Part shown: piece by piece, positions 51,407-60,054 of the stretch
Layout of the letters: each line of letters starts with the position of its first letter
Numbering within the stretch: the first letter of the stretch is position 1
Source: CAZUGO01 sp964619935
GTDB lineage: Bacteria > Planctomycetota > Phycisphaerae > UBA1845 > CAIVHJ01
Assembly (NCBI GenBank): GCA_964619935.1
Contig: CAZUGO010000014.1
Coordinates: 52,816 to 116,815 of the forward strand
Reading direction: 5' to 3'
Length of the DNA: 64,000 nucleotides
Position numbers and translations under genes: made by a program
The notes under the pieces: model-generated
Told to the model about the DNA's origin: nothing
The model's input: only the letters and a program-made list of their open reading frames with translations
The model's database searches: none

Positions 51407-51967
51407 TCAGGGCGCGGCGCTGGGGGTCTGGCTGCGGTCGTAGGCCTCAATGATGTCCGGCGGGATCGGCACCCCGGTGCAGGGGGTCGTGTCATGATCG
51501 GCCGCGCCGCAGCGCTGCTGGCTGATCAAGCCGTCGCTGCACATGACGCTGCCCGGCGGAGCCGCGATCAGGCTCAGCGGCAGGCCGGCGGTGTTCACAA
51601 TCTGGCGGGTGGGGCAATACAGGAAGGCCGCGTAATCCAACCCGGTCCAGGCAAACCGGCCGTCGTCGCTTCCGGAATCCTCCAGGGCGTCGGACCACCA
51701 CAATGGCCAATGCGAGACGCCCTGGTTCTGGGCCCGCGCGGTTCGATCGGGCCAGTTGCGGTGCGCTTCTGCAGCCATGATATGGGCTTCGAGAACACGG
51801 TCCTTGGAAGCCGTGGTGACCTGGCGGGTGTCCGGCAGGTCGTCCTGGAAGGGGTTGATGGTCTCGGCACAGCCTGGAACCAGGACCGCCCACGCCAGCC
51901 ACAACCCCAGGCCGTCCATCCGGCGGGTGTGATGCGATTCAACGATCGTCGTGTGGTTCGGTCGCAT
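51407..51967 (-). CDS. Lipoprotein of unknown function between guaB and guaA
   Basis: 186 aa from ATG 51967, which overlaps the end of guaB by 29 bp. The signal has basic residues HTRR then a hydrophobic core and lipobox LVPGC. A start at 51919 would leave no positive n-region. The mature part has several Cys (FLYCPTRQIV, SVMCSDGL, QQRCGAAD, PCTGVP) that could form disulfides. The function is unknown. Its location inside the purine operon is odd. Confidence 0.6.
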   Translation of the reverse strand: MRPNHTTIVESHHTRRMDGLGLWLAWAVLVPGCAETINPFQDDLPDTRQVTTASKDRVLEAHIMAAEAHRNWPDRTARAQNQGVSHWPLWWSDALEDSGSDDGRFAWTGLDYAAFLYCPTRQIVNTAGLPLSLIAAPPGSVMCSDGLISQQRCGAADHDTTPCTGVPIPPDIIEAYDRSQTPSAAP

Positions 51968-53426
51968 AATTGGGCGACTCCTTGGTAATGAACACATCGT
52001 GCGGGTGCGACTCGATCATGCCCGCGCCACTCACCCGGCAGAACCGGGCATCGGTCTGAAGATCGGCCACGCTCGGCGTCCCGCAATAGCCCATCCCGGC
52101 CCGCAGTCCACCCACCAGATGATACACGAATTCGGACAAAGGCCCGCGATAGGGCACGCGGCCCTCCACGCCTTCGGGCACCAGCTTGCTGGACGGGCGG
52201 TCGGCCGACTGATTGTATCGATCCGCGCTGCCGCTGCCCATGGCCGCCAGTGAACCCATGCCGCGGTATTCCTTGAAGCGGCGGCCCTTGTAAATCACCA
52301 TTTGCCCGGGTGACTCGTCCAGGCCGGCGAACAGCGAGCCGATCATGACACTGTCGGCGCCCGCCGCAATCGCCTTGGTGATGTCGCCGGAATGCCGAAT
52401 GCCGCCGTCGGCAATCACCGGCACGCCGGCATCACGCGCCACCGAGGCGGCGTCCAGAATCGCAGTGATCTGCGGCACACCCACGCCGGACACCACCCGG
52501 GTGGTGCAGATCGAGCCCGGCCCGACGCCAACCTTGACGGCGTCGGCCCCGGCGGCGATCAAATCAGCGGCCCCCTCGCGGGTGGCGACGTTGCCGGCGA
52601 TGATCTCAATGTCATGGCGCTCGCGAATGGCGGCGATCGTCCGGCAGACGTTGTCGCTGTGTCCGTGGGCGCTGTCGACGCAGACGACGTCGACGCCAGC
52701 CTGGATCAAGGCGTCCACCCGATCGTAATCAAACACCCCGACCGCGGCACCGACCCGCAGCCGACCGCGGGTGTCCTTGGTGGTGTGGGGCAGTGCCGAC
52801 GACCGCTCGATGTCGCGCATGGTGATCATGCCGACCAGGCGGCGGTCTGAATCCACGAGCAGAAGCTTCTTGACCTTGGCCTTGCACAGGATCTTGCGGG
52901 CTTGTTCCAATGTGGTTCCCGGAGCGCCGGTGACCAGGTGCTCGCGGGTCATGACCGCCGAAATCGGCTGCTCATCGGAATCGAGGAACTTGAGATCCCG
53001 GCCGGTGAGCACACCCAGCAGGCGATGCTGGGCGTCGATGATCGGCACGCCGGAAATGTTCTGCAGGCGCATGGTTTCTTTGGCCCGGGCCACCGAATCA
53101 TCGGGGCCCATGACCACCGGGTCCAGGATCACGCCACTCTCGGAACGCTTGACCTTGTAGACCTCGCGGCACTGGGCTTCGATCGGCATGTTCTTATGAA
53201 TGATGCCGATGCCGCCTTCCTGGGCCAGGGCAATCGCCAGCAGCGACTCGGTGACCGTATCCATGGGCGCGGAGACCAGCGGGATGTTCATGGCGATGTT
53301 GCGGGTCAGTTGGGTGCGGACCGCCACGTCCCGCGGCATGACCGCGGAGCGCCGGGGCACCAGCAGGACGTCATCGAAGGTAATGCCATCGCCAATGATC
53401 TTGTCGGCTGCGGCGATTGAAGACAT
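51939..53426 (-). CDS. guaB: Inosine-5'-monophosphate dehydrogenase
   Basis: 495 aa. Oxidises IMP to XMP with NAD+. It starts with GITFDDVLLVPRRSAV. The two CBS regulatory domains lie at about residues 95-210. The catalytic loop GPGSICTTRVVSG holds the active-site Cys, and the flap EYRGMGSLAAMG is present. It is the first gene of guaB-lipoprotein-guaA on the minus strand. Confidence 0.97.
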   Translation of the reverse strand: MSSIAAADKIIGDGITFDDVLLVPRRSAVMPRDVAVRTQLTRNIAMNIPLVSAPMDTVTESLLAIALAQEGGIGIIHKNMPIEAQCREVYKVKRSESGVILDPVVMGPDDSVARAKETMRLQNISGVPIIDAQHRLLGVLTGRDLKFLDSDEQPISAVMTREHLVTGAPGTTLEQARKILCKAKVKKLLLVDSDRRLVGMITMRDIERSSALPHTTKDTRGRLRVGAAVGVFDYDRVDALIQAGVDVVCVDSAHGHSDNVCRTIAAIRERHDIEIIAGNVATREGAADLIAAGADAVKVGVGPGSICTTRVVSGVGVPQITAILDAASVARDAGVPVIADGGIRHSGDITKAIAAGADSVMIGSLFAGLDESPGQMVIYKGRRFKEYRGMGSLAAMGSGSADRYNQSADRPSSKLVPEGVEGRVPYRGPLSEFVYHLVGGLRAGMGYCGTPSVADLQTDARFCRVSGAGMIESHPHDVFITKESPNYATEPHDDR

Positions 53427-53546
53427 GCGGGGGGACCTCCAGTCGGACTCGCGCCCTTTGGCAGATATTCCTACAACGGAGGCGTAAGGTCAAGCGCGGC
53501 CCCGAGCAGTGGCCCGCCGGTGGGTTTTGTGTCATCATAGGACCTC

Positions 53547-54467
53547 ATGTCTGAGCTGCGCTACTCGATCGTGGACGCCTTCACCGCCGAACCGTTCAGC
53601 GGCAATCCCACCGCCGTGGTGCTGGAGGCCGGCGGGTTGACCGACGGCCGCCTGCAGACCATTGCCCGGGAGTTTAACGTCAGCGAAACGACCTTTGTCT
53701 CGGAACCCTCGGTTTCTGGAGCGGCAGTGGCCATCCGCTGGTTCACCCCGGCAGCCGAAGTGAACCTATGCGGCCACGGGACCATCGGGGCCGTTCACGC
53801 CCTGATCCGATCCGGACGGTTCGTGGACCTCCCGGACGACAAGGGAACGGTGCTGCCGATCCAAACCCGCAGCGGCATCCTGACCGTCCGCTGTGAGCGC
53901 TTGACGCGGTCCGGCGGCTCCACCTTCCTGGTGTGGTTGGATCTGCCCCAGCCCCAGCTTCGCCCCAAGACCATTGCCCCGCGGATCTGGGGTGGACTCT
54001 TAGGCGTGCCGGTCGATGCGTTTGATCGGGACCTGCCCAGCGCCCAGACCCAGGACGGAGACGTGCTGGTCTTCTTGCGGTCTTTGCCGCCACTGATGGA
54101 AGCAGCGCCGGATTTTCGAGCGCTGGCCAAGTTCAGTCGCCAGCAGAAGGTCCGCGGCTGGTGTGTCGCGACCACCGCCACCCTGACGCCGTCGATCAAC
54201 GTGCAATCGCGCTTCTTTGCCCCGGCGATCGGCATCGATGAGGATCCGGTGACCGGCAGTGTCCATGGCCCATTGGCCGCGTACCTCGTTGCTGCCGGGC
54301 GCGTCCCCCTGCACGGCCGGTCGGCCGCCCTGTCGTGCACCCAGTCGAATCATCAAGCCCGAGCCGGGCTGGTCCGCGTGGTGGCGAACCAGACCGATTC
54401 AGCGAACTGGGCGGTCCGGATCGGCGGCGAATGCGTGACGGTGATGTCCGGGACCCTTCACGTCTGA
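53547..54467 (+). CDS. PhzF-family isomerase-like protein
   Basis: 306 aa. PhzF-fold proteins are isomerases or epimerase-like enzymes. The opening YSIVDAFTAEPFSGNPTAVV, the catalytic-Glu motif NVSETTFV and the CGHGTIGAVHAL block in the first half are diagnostic. Residues DEDPVTGSVHGPLAAYL mark the second half. The substrate is unknown. It stands alone, followed by the second palindromic array 104 bp downstream. Confidence 0.9.
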   Translation: MSELRYSIVDAFTAEPFSGNPTAVVLEAGGLTDGRLQTIAREFNVSETTFVSEPSVSGAAVAIRWFTPAAEVNLCGHGTIGAVHALIRSGRFVDLPDDKGTVLPIQTRSGILTVRCERLTRSGGSTFLVWLDLPQPQLRPKTIAPRIWGGLLGVPVDAFDRDLPSAQTQDGDVLVFLRSLPPLMEAAPDFRALAKFSRQQKVRGWCVATTATLTPSINVQSRFFAPAIGIDEDPVTGSVHGPLAAYLVAAGRVPLHGRSAALSCTQSNHQARAGLVRVVANQTDSANWAVRIGGECVTVMSGTLHV

Positions 54468-54570
54468 ATGGAGCACGGCTCAGGATGGCCTGCGGTATGC
54501 CTGCCCGCCGGGGAGGGACTTCCCGGGTCCAGGGGGTGGACCCTGCGCCGGGGTGAGAGGCTCCAAAAAT

Positions 54571-54712
54571 GGTATCTTCATTTTGTTGAAACGGTATCTT
54601 CATTTTACCCAAATGGTACCATCGTTTGAACAAAATGGTGGTACCATTTGAACAAAATGGTGGTACCATTTGAATAAAACCGTGGTACCATTTGAATGGA
54701 ACCGGAGTACCG
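54571..54712. repeat. Second 22-bp tandem repeat array with GGTACC palindromes, about 6.4 copies
   Basis: Six units plus a start of a seventh begin GGTA every 22 bp (one unit is 25 bp, with a 3-bp insertion). Later units read GGTACCATTTGAACAAAATG with a GT end, and hold the palindrome TGGTACCA, extended to ATGGTACCAT in the third. The two first units differ (GGTATCTTCATTTT). It lies in the 326-bp gap (54468-54793) between the phzF-like gene and the helicase. The flanks are GC-rich and look noncoding. Sharing the period and palindrome-plus-spacer design with the array at 19161, the sequence is otherwise unrelated and AT-rich. Confidence 0.92.
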
Positions 54713-54793
54713 TCCAGCAAGAGGGCCGTCGGGGCGGCTGGACCCTGCCGGCGGGGCGGTGCCTGGCCCCGGCGGGTCGGGGAACTTCCCGAC

Positions 54794-56086
54794 TCAGCGT
54801 CGCCTTGGGGGCCGGAACTTGCTTCCCAGGGTCTTGCGTGGCTTGCTCATGGGCGCTTCCTCGGGTCCGCCGCCTGCGGTTTCGAACACGGCGCCCTGCA
54901 GCCGGGGGGCCCGCCTGGGGGCTTCGGGCGGCTTTTCTCGGGGTGCTGACGGCTCGAACTGGGGCACCACATGGGGCTCAACCTGCTTGTTGATCAACAT
55001 CTCGACGGCGGTCAGCAGGGGGCCTTCCTCGCTGGTCACAAAAGTGATGGCCCGGCCAAAAGCGCCCATCCGGGCGGTGCGGCCGACCCGATGGACGTAG
55101 ATCTGCGGATCCTTGGGGATATCGTAATTAATGATGTGACTGATGTCCTGGACGTCAATCCCGCGGGCGGCCAGATCGGTCGCCACCAGGACTTTCAGCT
55201 TGTGGCGGCGGAAGCGGTCCATGACCCGCTCACGCTTGCTTTGCACCAGGTCGCCGTGGATCTCCTTAACGTCCAGACCCTGACCGTGGAGCTTCTTGGC
55301 CAGCTTGCGAGCGGCGTGCTTGGTGTTGGTGAACACAATGGCCAGACTGGGGTCTTCCCCCTGGATGAGCATCCACAGCAGGCGGTACTTGTCCCACGGT
55401 TCCACCGAGCAGTACACTTGGTGGATTTTCTCGACGGTCAAATCGTCCTGCGAGACGTTGACCTCCCGCGGTTGGTTCATGAACTGCTGGGCGAGCCGCT
55501 TGACATCCGAACTCAGGGTCGCGGACACGAAGATCGTCTGGTGGCGGTGCTTGATTCGGCCCAGAACATTGCGGATGTCGTCGATGAACCCGATATCAAG
55601 CATGCGGTCCACTTCGTCAAGGACCACGTGCCGCAGCTCACCGATATCGATTACCCGCCGATTCAGCAGATCCAGAATACGGCCGGGGGTGGCCACAATG
55701 ATGTGCGTCCGCCGGCCGAGCAGCTTGATCTGGTGTTTCACCGCCTGACCGCCGTAGACCGGAACCGCCTGGAACACCGTGAAGCAGCTCAACCGCCGGA
55801 TCTCAGCGGTCACCTGGACGGCCAGTTCACGCGTCGGAACCAGGACCAAGGCCTGCAGCGGCCTGGACTCGTCCAGTTGTTGCAGAATCGGCAGCGCGAA
55901 GGCCGCGGTCTTGCCCGTTCCGGTTCGAGCCTGGCCGAGCACGTCCAGACCTTCGATTGCCAGCGGAATCATCTCGCGCTGAATATCGGTCGGCGCCTCG
56001 AATCCTACCTTGTGCAAGGCCTGTAGCAGGGCCGGTTCGAGGCCCAGGGCAGCAAAGGCTTCGGGCAGATGTGGATGTGGTTTCAT
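54794..56086 (-). CDS. DEAD-box RNA helicase (DEVD variant)
   Basis: 430 aa. Superfamily 2 motifs: Q-motif region, GQARTGTGKTAAFALPI (motif I), PTRELAVQ (Ia), LDEVDRMLD (II, with DEVD instead of DEAD), FVSATLSSD (III), and HRVGRTARMG (VI). It unwinds structured RNA, for example in cold or ribosome assembly. The C-terminal 70 residues are Pro/Arg-rich. It is followed downstream by the palindromic array. The DEVD motif keeps the functional DExD residues. Confidence 0.94.
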   Translation of the reverse strand: MKPHPHLPEAFAALGLEPALLQALHKVGFEAPTDIQREMIPLAIEGLDVLGQARTGTGKTAAFALPILQQLDESRPLQALVLVPTRELAVQVTAEIRRLSCFTVFQAVPVYGGQAVKHQIKLLGRRTHIIVATPGRILDLLNRRVIDIGELRHVVLDEVDRMLDIGFIDDIRNVLGRIKHRHQTIFVSATLSSDVKRLAQQFMNQPREVNVSQDDLTVEKIHQVYCSVEPWDKYRLLWMLIQGEDPSLAIVFTNTKHAARKLAKKLHGQGLDVKEIHGDLVQSKRERVMDRFRRHKLKVLVATDLAARGIDVQDISHIINYDIPKDPQIYVHRVGRTARMGAFGRAITFVTSEEGPLLTAVEMLINKQVEPHVVPQFEPSAPREKPPEAPRRAPRLQGAVFETAGGGPEEAPMSKPRKTLGSKFRPPRRR

Positions 56087-56098
56087 GGCGAACTTGAC

Positions 56099-56710
56099 TC
56101 AAAGAGGGTCGCCGCGGCAAGCGGCCGACGCCTGGAAAGTGAAAGTCGCTGACATTCTAGGGCGGGGGAGACGTTTTCGCCAGCGCGTGGCTAATTTACC
56201 CCCGACACGCTCCCGAGGAGGGCGACTGCCGCTCCTGCCAGGCGTTGCGGATGCAAATCGGCATGGCGTGGCACCAGGCAAGGCAGAGTAGCCCGCCGGG
56301 CAGGTGTCCGCGCTGGCGCCACACGGCCGGCACGGGACCGCCGCCGTCACGGTGGTGACCGTGGGATAACCGCCGGCCACCCGCGTTGCTGAGCTGGTAA
56401 GCACGGCCAGGGTGGGGACCCGCAGGACCCCGGCGAGGTGCATGAACAGTGTGTCCGGGCAGATCAGGGCGTCGAGCTGACTCAGTGCAGCAGCCAGCGC
56501 GGTGATGTCGGGCGTCTGGTCGATCAGGTTCAGCAACAACGGCGGCGCCTGCGGCAGGGTCGCTTGGACCTCGGAGCTGCGGCCCAGCAGGACCACGGAC
56601 ACCCCGCGGCCTAGCAGGTCGCGGGTCAGCGCCAGGACTAGATCCAGCGGATAGGCACGCATCGTCGATCGGCTGCTGCCGTTGCGGGTTTGCGGTATAA
56701 TCGCCACCAT
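56099..56710 (-). pseudogene. Truncated glycosyltransferase family 9 (heptosyltransferase-like) gene
   Basis: 203-codon frame. The first half matches the C-terminal domain of ADP-heptose:LPS heptosyltransferases (IPQTRNGSSRSTMRAYP, VVLLGRSSE, LDALICPDTLFMHLAGVLRV, CRPCGASADTCPAGY). The N-terminal Rossmann half (about 150 residues) is absent, because the frame starts where hutH begins on the opposite strand. The last 65 codons are Arg-rich filler. It is probably a decayed remnant, although a short active protein cannot be excluded. Its ATG and the hutH ATG share the same CCATGG. Confidence 0.6.
56696..56701 (+). promoter_or_regulatory. Candidate -10 element of the hut operon
   Basis: A perfect TATAAT ends 7 bp before the hutH ATG (56709), so transcription would begin at about the start codon (leaderless). 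No good -35 was found at 17-bp spacing. It lies inside the first codons of the opposite-strand glycosyltransferase remnant. Confidence 0.35.
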
Positions 56711-58247
56711 GGTCGAGTCCAGCGCCGCACCGGTATCACTCGGAGATCAGCCGCTTTCGCTGACTGATCTGGAACCTCTGCTGGATGTTCCCTTCACCGC
56801 TTCGATCACACCGGCCGCTTGGCAGCGGCTGCGGGCCTCGCGACAACGAGTCCTGGATGTGCTGGCCCGCGGAACGGTCCATTACGGCATCAACACCGGC
56901 TTCGGTCGCCTGAAGTCGGTGGTCGTGTCCAGCGATCGCCTGGAGCAGCTCCAGAAGAACCTGATTCTGTCGCATTGTGTCGGGGTCGGATCGGACGCCA
57001 CCGACGGCACCGTGCGTTGGATGATGCTGCTCAAACTGCAGGGTCTGCTCCAGGGCGGCAGCGGGGTCTCGACCGTGGTCGTCCAACTGCTGCTGGACCT
57101 GCTCAATCATGATTGCCTGCCGATCGTTCCGACCCGGGGATCGCTGGGGGCCAGCGGTGACCTGGCGCCGCTGGCGCACATGGTTCTGCCCATGATTGGG
57201 CAGGGGCAGGTACGACACCGCGGCCGGAGGTGCCCGGCGGGCGAGGCCCTGGCCGAGTTGGGGCTCAGCCCGTTGACCTTGCATGCCAAGGACGGCCTGG
57301 CACTGGTGAACGGGACTCAATACATGGCCGCGATTGCCGCGGCGGCGGTGGTTCGCGGCCGGCGGCTGGCACGTCTGGCGGACGTCATCGCGGCCATGTC
57401 GCTGGAAGCGTACAGCGGCAGCATTGCCCCGTTCGACGATCGCTTTCATCAGGTCCGCCCGCACCCCGGGGCCCAGGCGGTGGCGGCCAACCTGCGGCTG
57501 CTGCTGGCCGACAGTGATATCCTGAAGTCACACGAACACTGCGGCAGGGTGCAGGATCCGTATTCATTCCGCTGCGTGGCACCCGTTCACGGCGCCTCGC
57601 GGACGGCCTTGGAGCACGCCGCCGAGGTGGTTCAGATCGAAATCAACAGCGTCACCGACAATCCAGTGGTGTTTGACAACGGCGATGTGCTCAGCGGCGG
57701 CAATTTCCACGGCCAGCCGCTGGCGCTGGTGCTGGACTACTTGGCGCTGGGAATTGCTGAACTGGCCGGCATCTCGGAGCGGCGCACCTATCTGCTGCTG
57801 GGCGGCGGAGACGGGTTGCCGACCATGCTGGTTCGCGAGTCCGGCATCAACAGCGGCCTCATGATGCTGCAGTACACCGCGGCGGCACTGGTCAACGAGA
57901 ACAAGGTGCTGTCGACTCCGGCATCGGTCGACTCGATTCCCAGCTCAATGGGGCAGGAAGATCATGTCAGCATGGGGGCCACCTCGGCCAACAAGCTGCT
58001 CCAGATCCTGGATAATGCCGAGACCGTGCTGGCCATCGAGTTGCTGTGCGCCGCCCAGGGGCTCGATTTCAGAGCGCCGCTGCGGGCGGGTGTCGGTGCC
58101 CGCGTGGCCCATGAGCACATTCGGGCTCGGGTCTCGCACGTGGATGAGGATCGCCGTTTTGACCAGGACATTCAGGTCGCGTTGCAGTCGCTCCGAGCGC
58201 AGGACTTGCTGAACGACGTGACTGCCGCGGTCGCCGGTCTGCGTTGA
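56709..58247 (+). CDS. hutH: Histidine ammonia-lyase
   Basis: 512 aa from ATG 56709. Deaminates histidine to urocanate. The autocatalytic MIO cofactor forms from Ala-Ser-Gly in GSLGASGDLAPLAHM. HYGINTGFGRL, the block VNGTQYMAAIAAAAV, and QDPYSFRC are also typical. It starts the hutH-hutU-hutI operon, with about 92 bp before hutU. The first 9 in-frame codons before the ATG are open but not needed. Confidence 0.96.
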   Translation: MVESSAAPVSLGDQPLSLTDLEPLLDVPFTASITPAAWQRLRASRQRVLDVLARGTVHYGINTGFGRLKSVVVSSDRLEQLQKNLILSHCVGVGSDATDGTVRWMMLLKLQGLLQGGSGVSTVVVQLLLDLLNHDCLPIVPTRGSLGASGDLAPLAHMVLPMIGQGQVRHRGRRCPAGEALAELGLSPLTLHAKDGLALVNGTQYMAAIAAAAVVRGRRLARLADVIAAMSLEAYSGSIAPFDDRFHQVRPHPGAQAVAANLRLLLADSDILKSHEHCGRVQDPYSFRCVAPVHGASRTALEHAAEVVQIEINSVTDNPVVFDNGDVLSGGNFHGQPLALVLDYLALGIAELAGISERRTYLLLGGGDGLPTMLVRESGINSGLMMLQYTAAALVNENKVLSTPASVDSIPSSMGQEDHVSMGATSANKLLQILDNAETVLAIELLCAAQGLDFRAPLRAGVGARVAHEHIRARVSHVDEDRRFDQDIQVALQSLRAQDLLNDVTAAVAGLR

Positions 58248-58339
58248 TCGGGGTGCCGAACATCCCATACACTGGTCATCAGCCGGTCCGCTGCGGGGCG
58301 ACCGCCTCCTAGAACCTCCGGCTTGAGGGAACCCAGGCG

Positions 58340-60019
58340 ATGACGCCCACCAAGACGCCCATCGGAGTGCCCCGGGAAATTCACGCGCCGCGCGGCGCGC
58401 AACTGCACTGCAAGGGTTGGCTGCAGGAAGCCGCCATGCGCATGCTGATGAATAACCTGGATCCGGCGGTCGCCGAGCGGCCGGATGACCTGGTGGTCTA
58501 CGGTGGCAGCGGCAAGGCGGCGCGCTCCTGGGCGGACTTCGATGCGATTGTCCGGGCGCTGCAAGCGTTGGAGAACGACGAGACCTTGCTGGTGCAGTCC
58601 GGCCGTGCCGTGGGCATCGTCCGGACGCACGGCGACGCGCCGCGGGTGCTGATCGCCAACTCGCTGCTGGTGCCCAAGTGGGCCACCTGGGACGAGTTCC
58701 GCCGTCTCGAAGGCCTGGGCCTGACCATGTTCGGCCAGATGACCGCCGGCAGTTGGATTTACATCGGAACCCAGGGCATTCTCCAGGGGACCTACGAGAC
58801 GTTCGGGGCCCTGGCCCGCAAACAGTTTCAGAGCGATCTGAGCGGTCGGTTGGTGGTGACCGCCGGGCTGGGTGGCATGGGCGGTGCCCAGCCGCTGGCC
58901 GTGACCATGAACAACGGCTGCGTGCTGGCCATCGAGGTCGATGAGCAGCGCGCCCGCCGGCGTGTCGAAACGCGGTATTGTGACCAGGTCACCGGCAGCC
59001 TCGATGAGGCCTTGGGGCGGCTGGAACGGGCCCGCCAGGCCGGACAAGCCCTGTCGGTCGGGCTGATCGGCAACGCCGCCGATGTGCTGCCCGAACTGCT
59101 GCGGCAAAACCGGGTCCCCGACGTGGTCACCGATCAAACCTCGGCCCACGACGCCCTCAACGGCTATGTGCCCAACCGGATGCCCTTCGCCGACGCTGTG
59201 GCCTTGCGCGCCTCCGACCCGCAGCGCTACATCGCCGAATCCATGCGCGCCATGGGCGAGCACATGAACGCCATCCTGGAACTGCAGCGCCGTGGGGCGG
59301 TGGCCTTCGACTACGGCAACAACCTCCGTGGGCAAGCCCTCGAGGTCGGGGTGGCCAACGCCTTCGACGTTCCCGGGTTTGTGCCCGAGTATATCCGTCC
59401 CTTGTTTTGCGAAGGGCAGGGACCGTTCCGCTGGGTGGCGCTCTCCGGCGATGAACGCGACATCGCGGCGACCGATCAGGCGGTCCTGGAGACGTTCCCC
59501 GATCATGAGCACTTGTGCCGCTGGATCCGGCTGGCCGGTGAGCGGGTGGCGTTCCAGGGACTGCCTGCCCGGATTTGCTGGCTGGGCTACGGCGAGCGGG
59601 CCCGCATGGGGCTGGTGTTCAATGAACTGGTGCGCTCCGGGCGGGTTGCGGCGCCGATCGTGATCGGCCGCGACCATCTCGATTGCGGCAGCGTGGCCTC
59701 GCCGAATCGCGAAACCGAGGGCATGAAAGACGGTTCAGATGCCATTGCCGACTGGCCGGTGCTCAACGCCCTGTTGAATACGGCGTGCGGTGCCAGTTGG
59801 GTGTCGGTGCACCACGGCGGTGGGGTTGGCATCGGATATTCGCTGCACGCCGGCCAGGTGGTGGTTGCCGACGGCACCGAGGCCGCGGCCCGCCGCCTGG
59901 AGCGGGTGCTCACTGCCGATCCGGCCATGGGTGTGTTCCGGCACGTCGATGCCGGTTACGCGCGGGCCGCAGAAGTGGCCCGCGAGCGCGGCGTCAAGAT
60001 CCCCGGCAGAACCCGCTGA
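58340..60019 (+). CDS. hutU: Urocanate hydratase
   Basis: 559 aa, usual length about 555. Adds water to urocanate, giving imidazolone propionate, with tightly bound NAD+. It begins with the conserved opening GWLQEAAMRMLMNNLDPAVA and VVYGGSGKAARSW. VTAGLGGMGGAQPLAVTMN is the NAD-binding loop, and the C-terminal GASWVSVHHGGGVGIGYS is also diagnostic. Second gene of the hut operon. Confidence 0.97.
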   Translation: MTPTKTPIGVPREIHAPRGAQLHCKGWLQEAAMRMLMNNLDPAVAERPDDLVVYGGSGKAARSWADFDAIVRALQALENDETLLVQSGRAVGIVRTHGDAPRVLIANSLLVPKWATWDEFRRLEGLGLTMFGQMTAGSWIYIGTQGILQGTYETFGALARKQFQSDLSGRLVVTAGLGGMGGAQPLAVTMNNGCVLAIEVDEQRARRRVETRYCDQVTGSLDEALGRLERARQAGQALSVGLIGNAADVLPELLRQNRVPDVVTDQTSAHDALNGYVPNRMPFADAVALRASDPQRYIAESMRAMGEHMNAILELQRRGAVAFDYGNNLRGQALEVGVANAFDVPGFVPEYIRPLFCEGQGPFRWVALSGDERDIAATDQAVLETFPDHEHLCRWIRLAGERVAFQGLPARICWLGYGERARMGLVFNELVRSGRVAAPIVIGRDHLDCGSVASPNRETEGMKDGSDAIADWPVLNALLNTACGASWVSVHHGGGVGIGYSLHAGQVVVADGTEAAARRLERVLTADPAMGVFRHVDAGYARAAEVARERGVKIPGRTR

Positions 60020-60054
60020 CTTCCGGCCGGCGGCGGATCCCTGCGGTTGGAGCC

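Noticed and set aside
56099..56298. Extra coding in the Arg-rich last 65 codons of the GT9 remnant
   Set aside because: Low-complexity Arg/Pro/Ala composition and no homology to GT9 C-termini; probably noncoding read-through.
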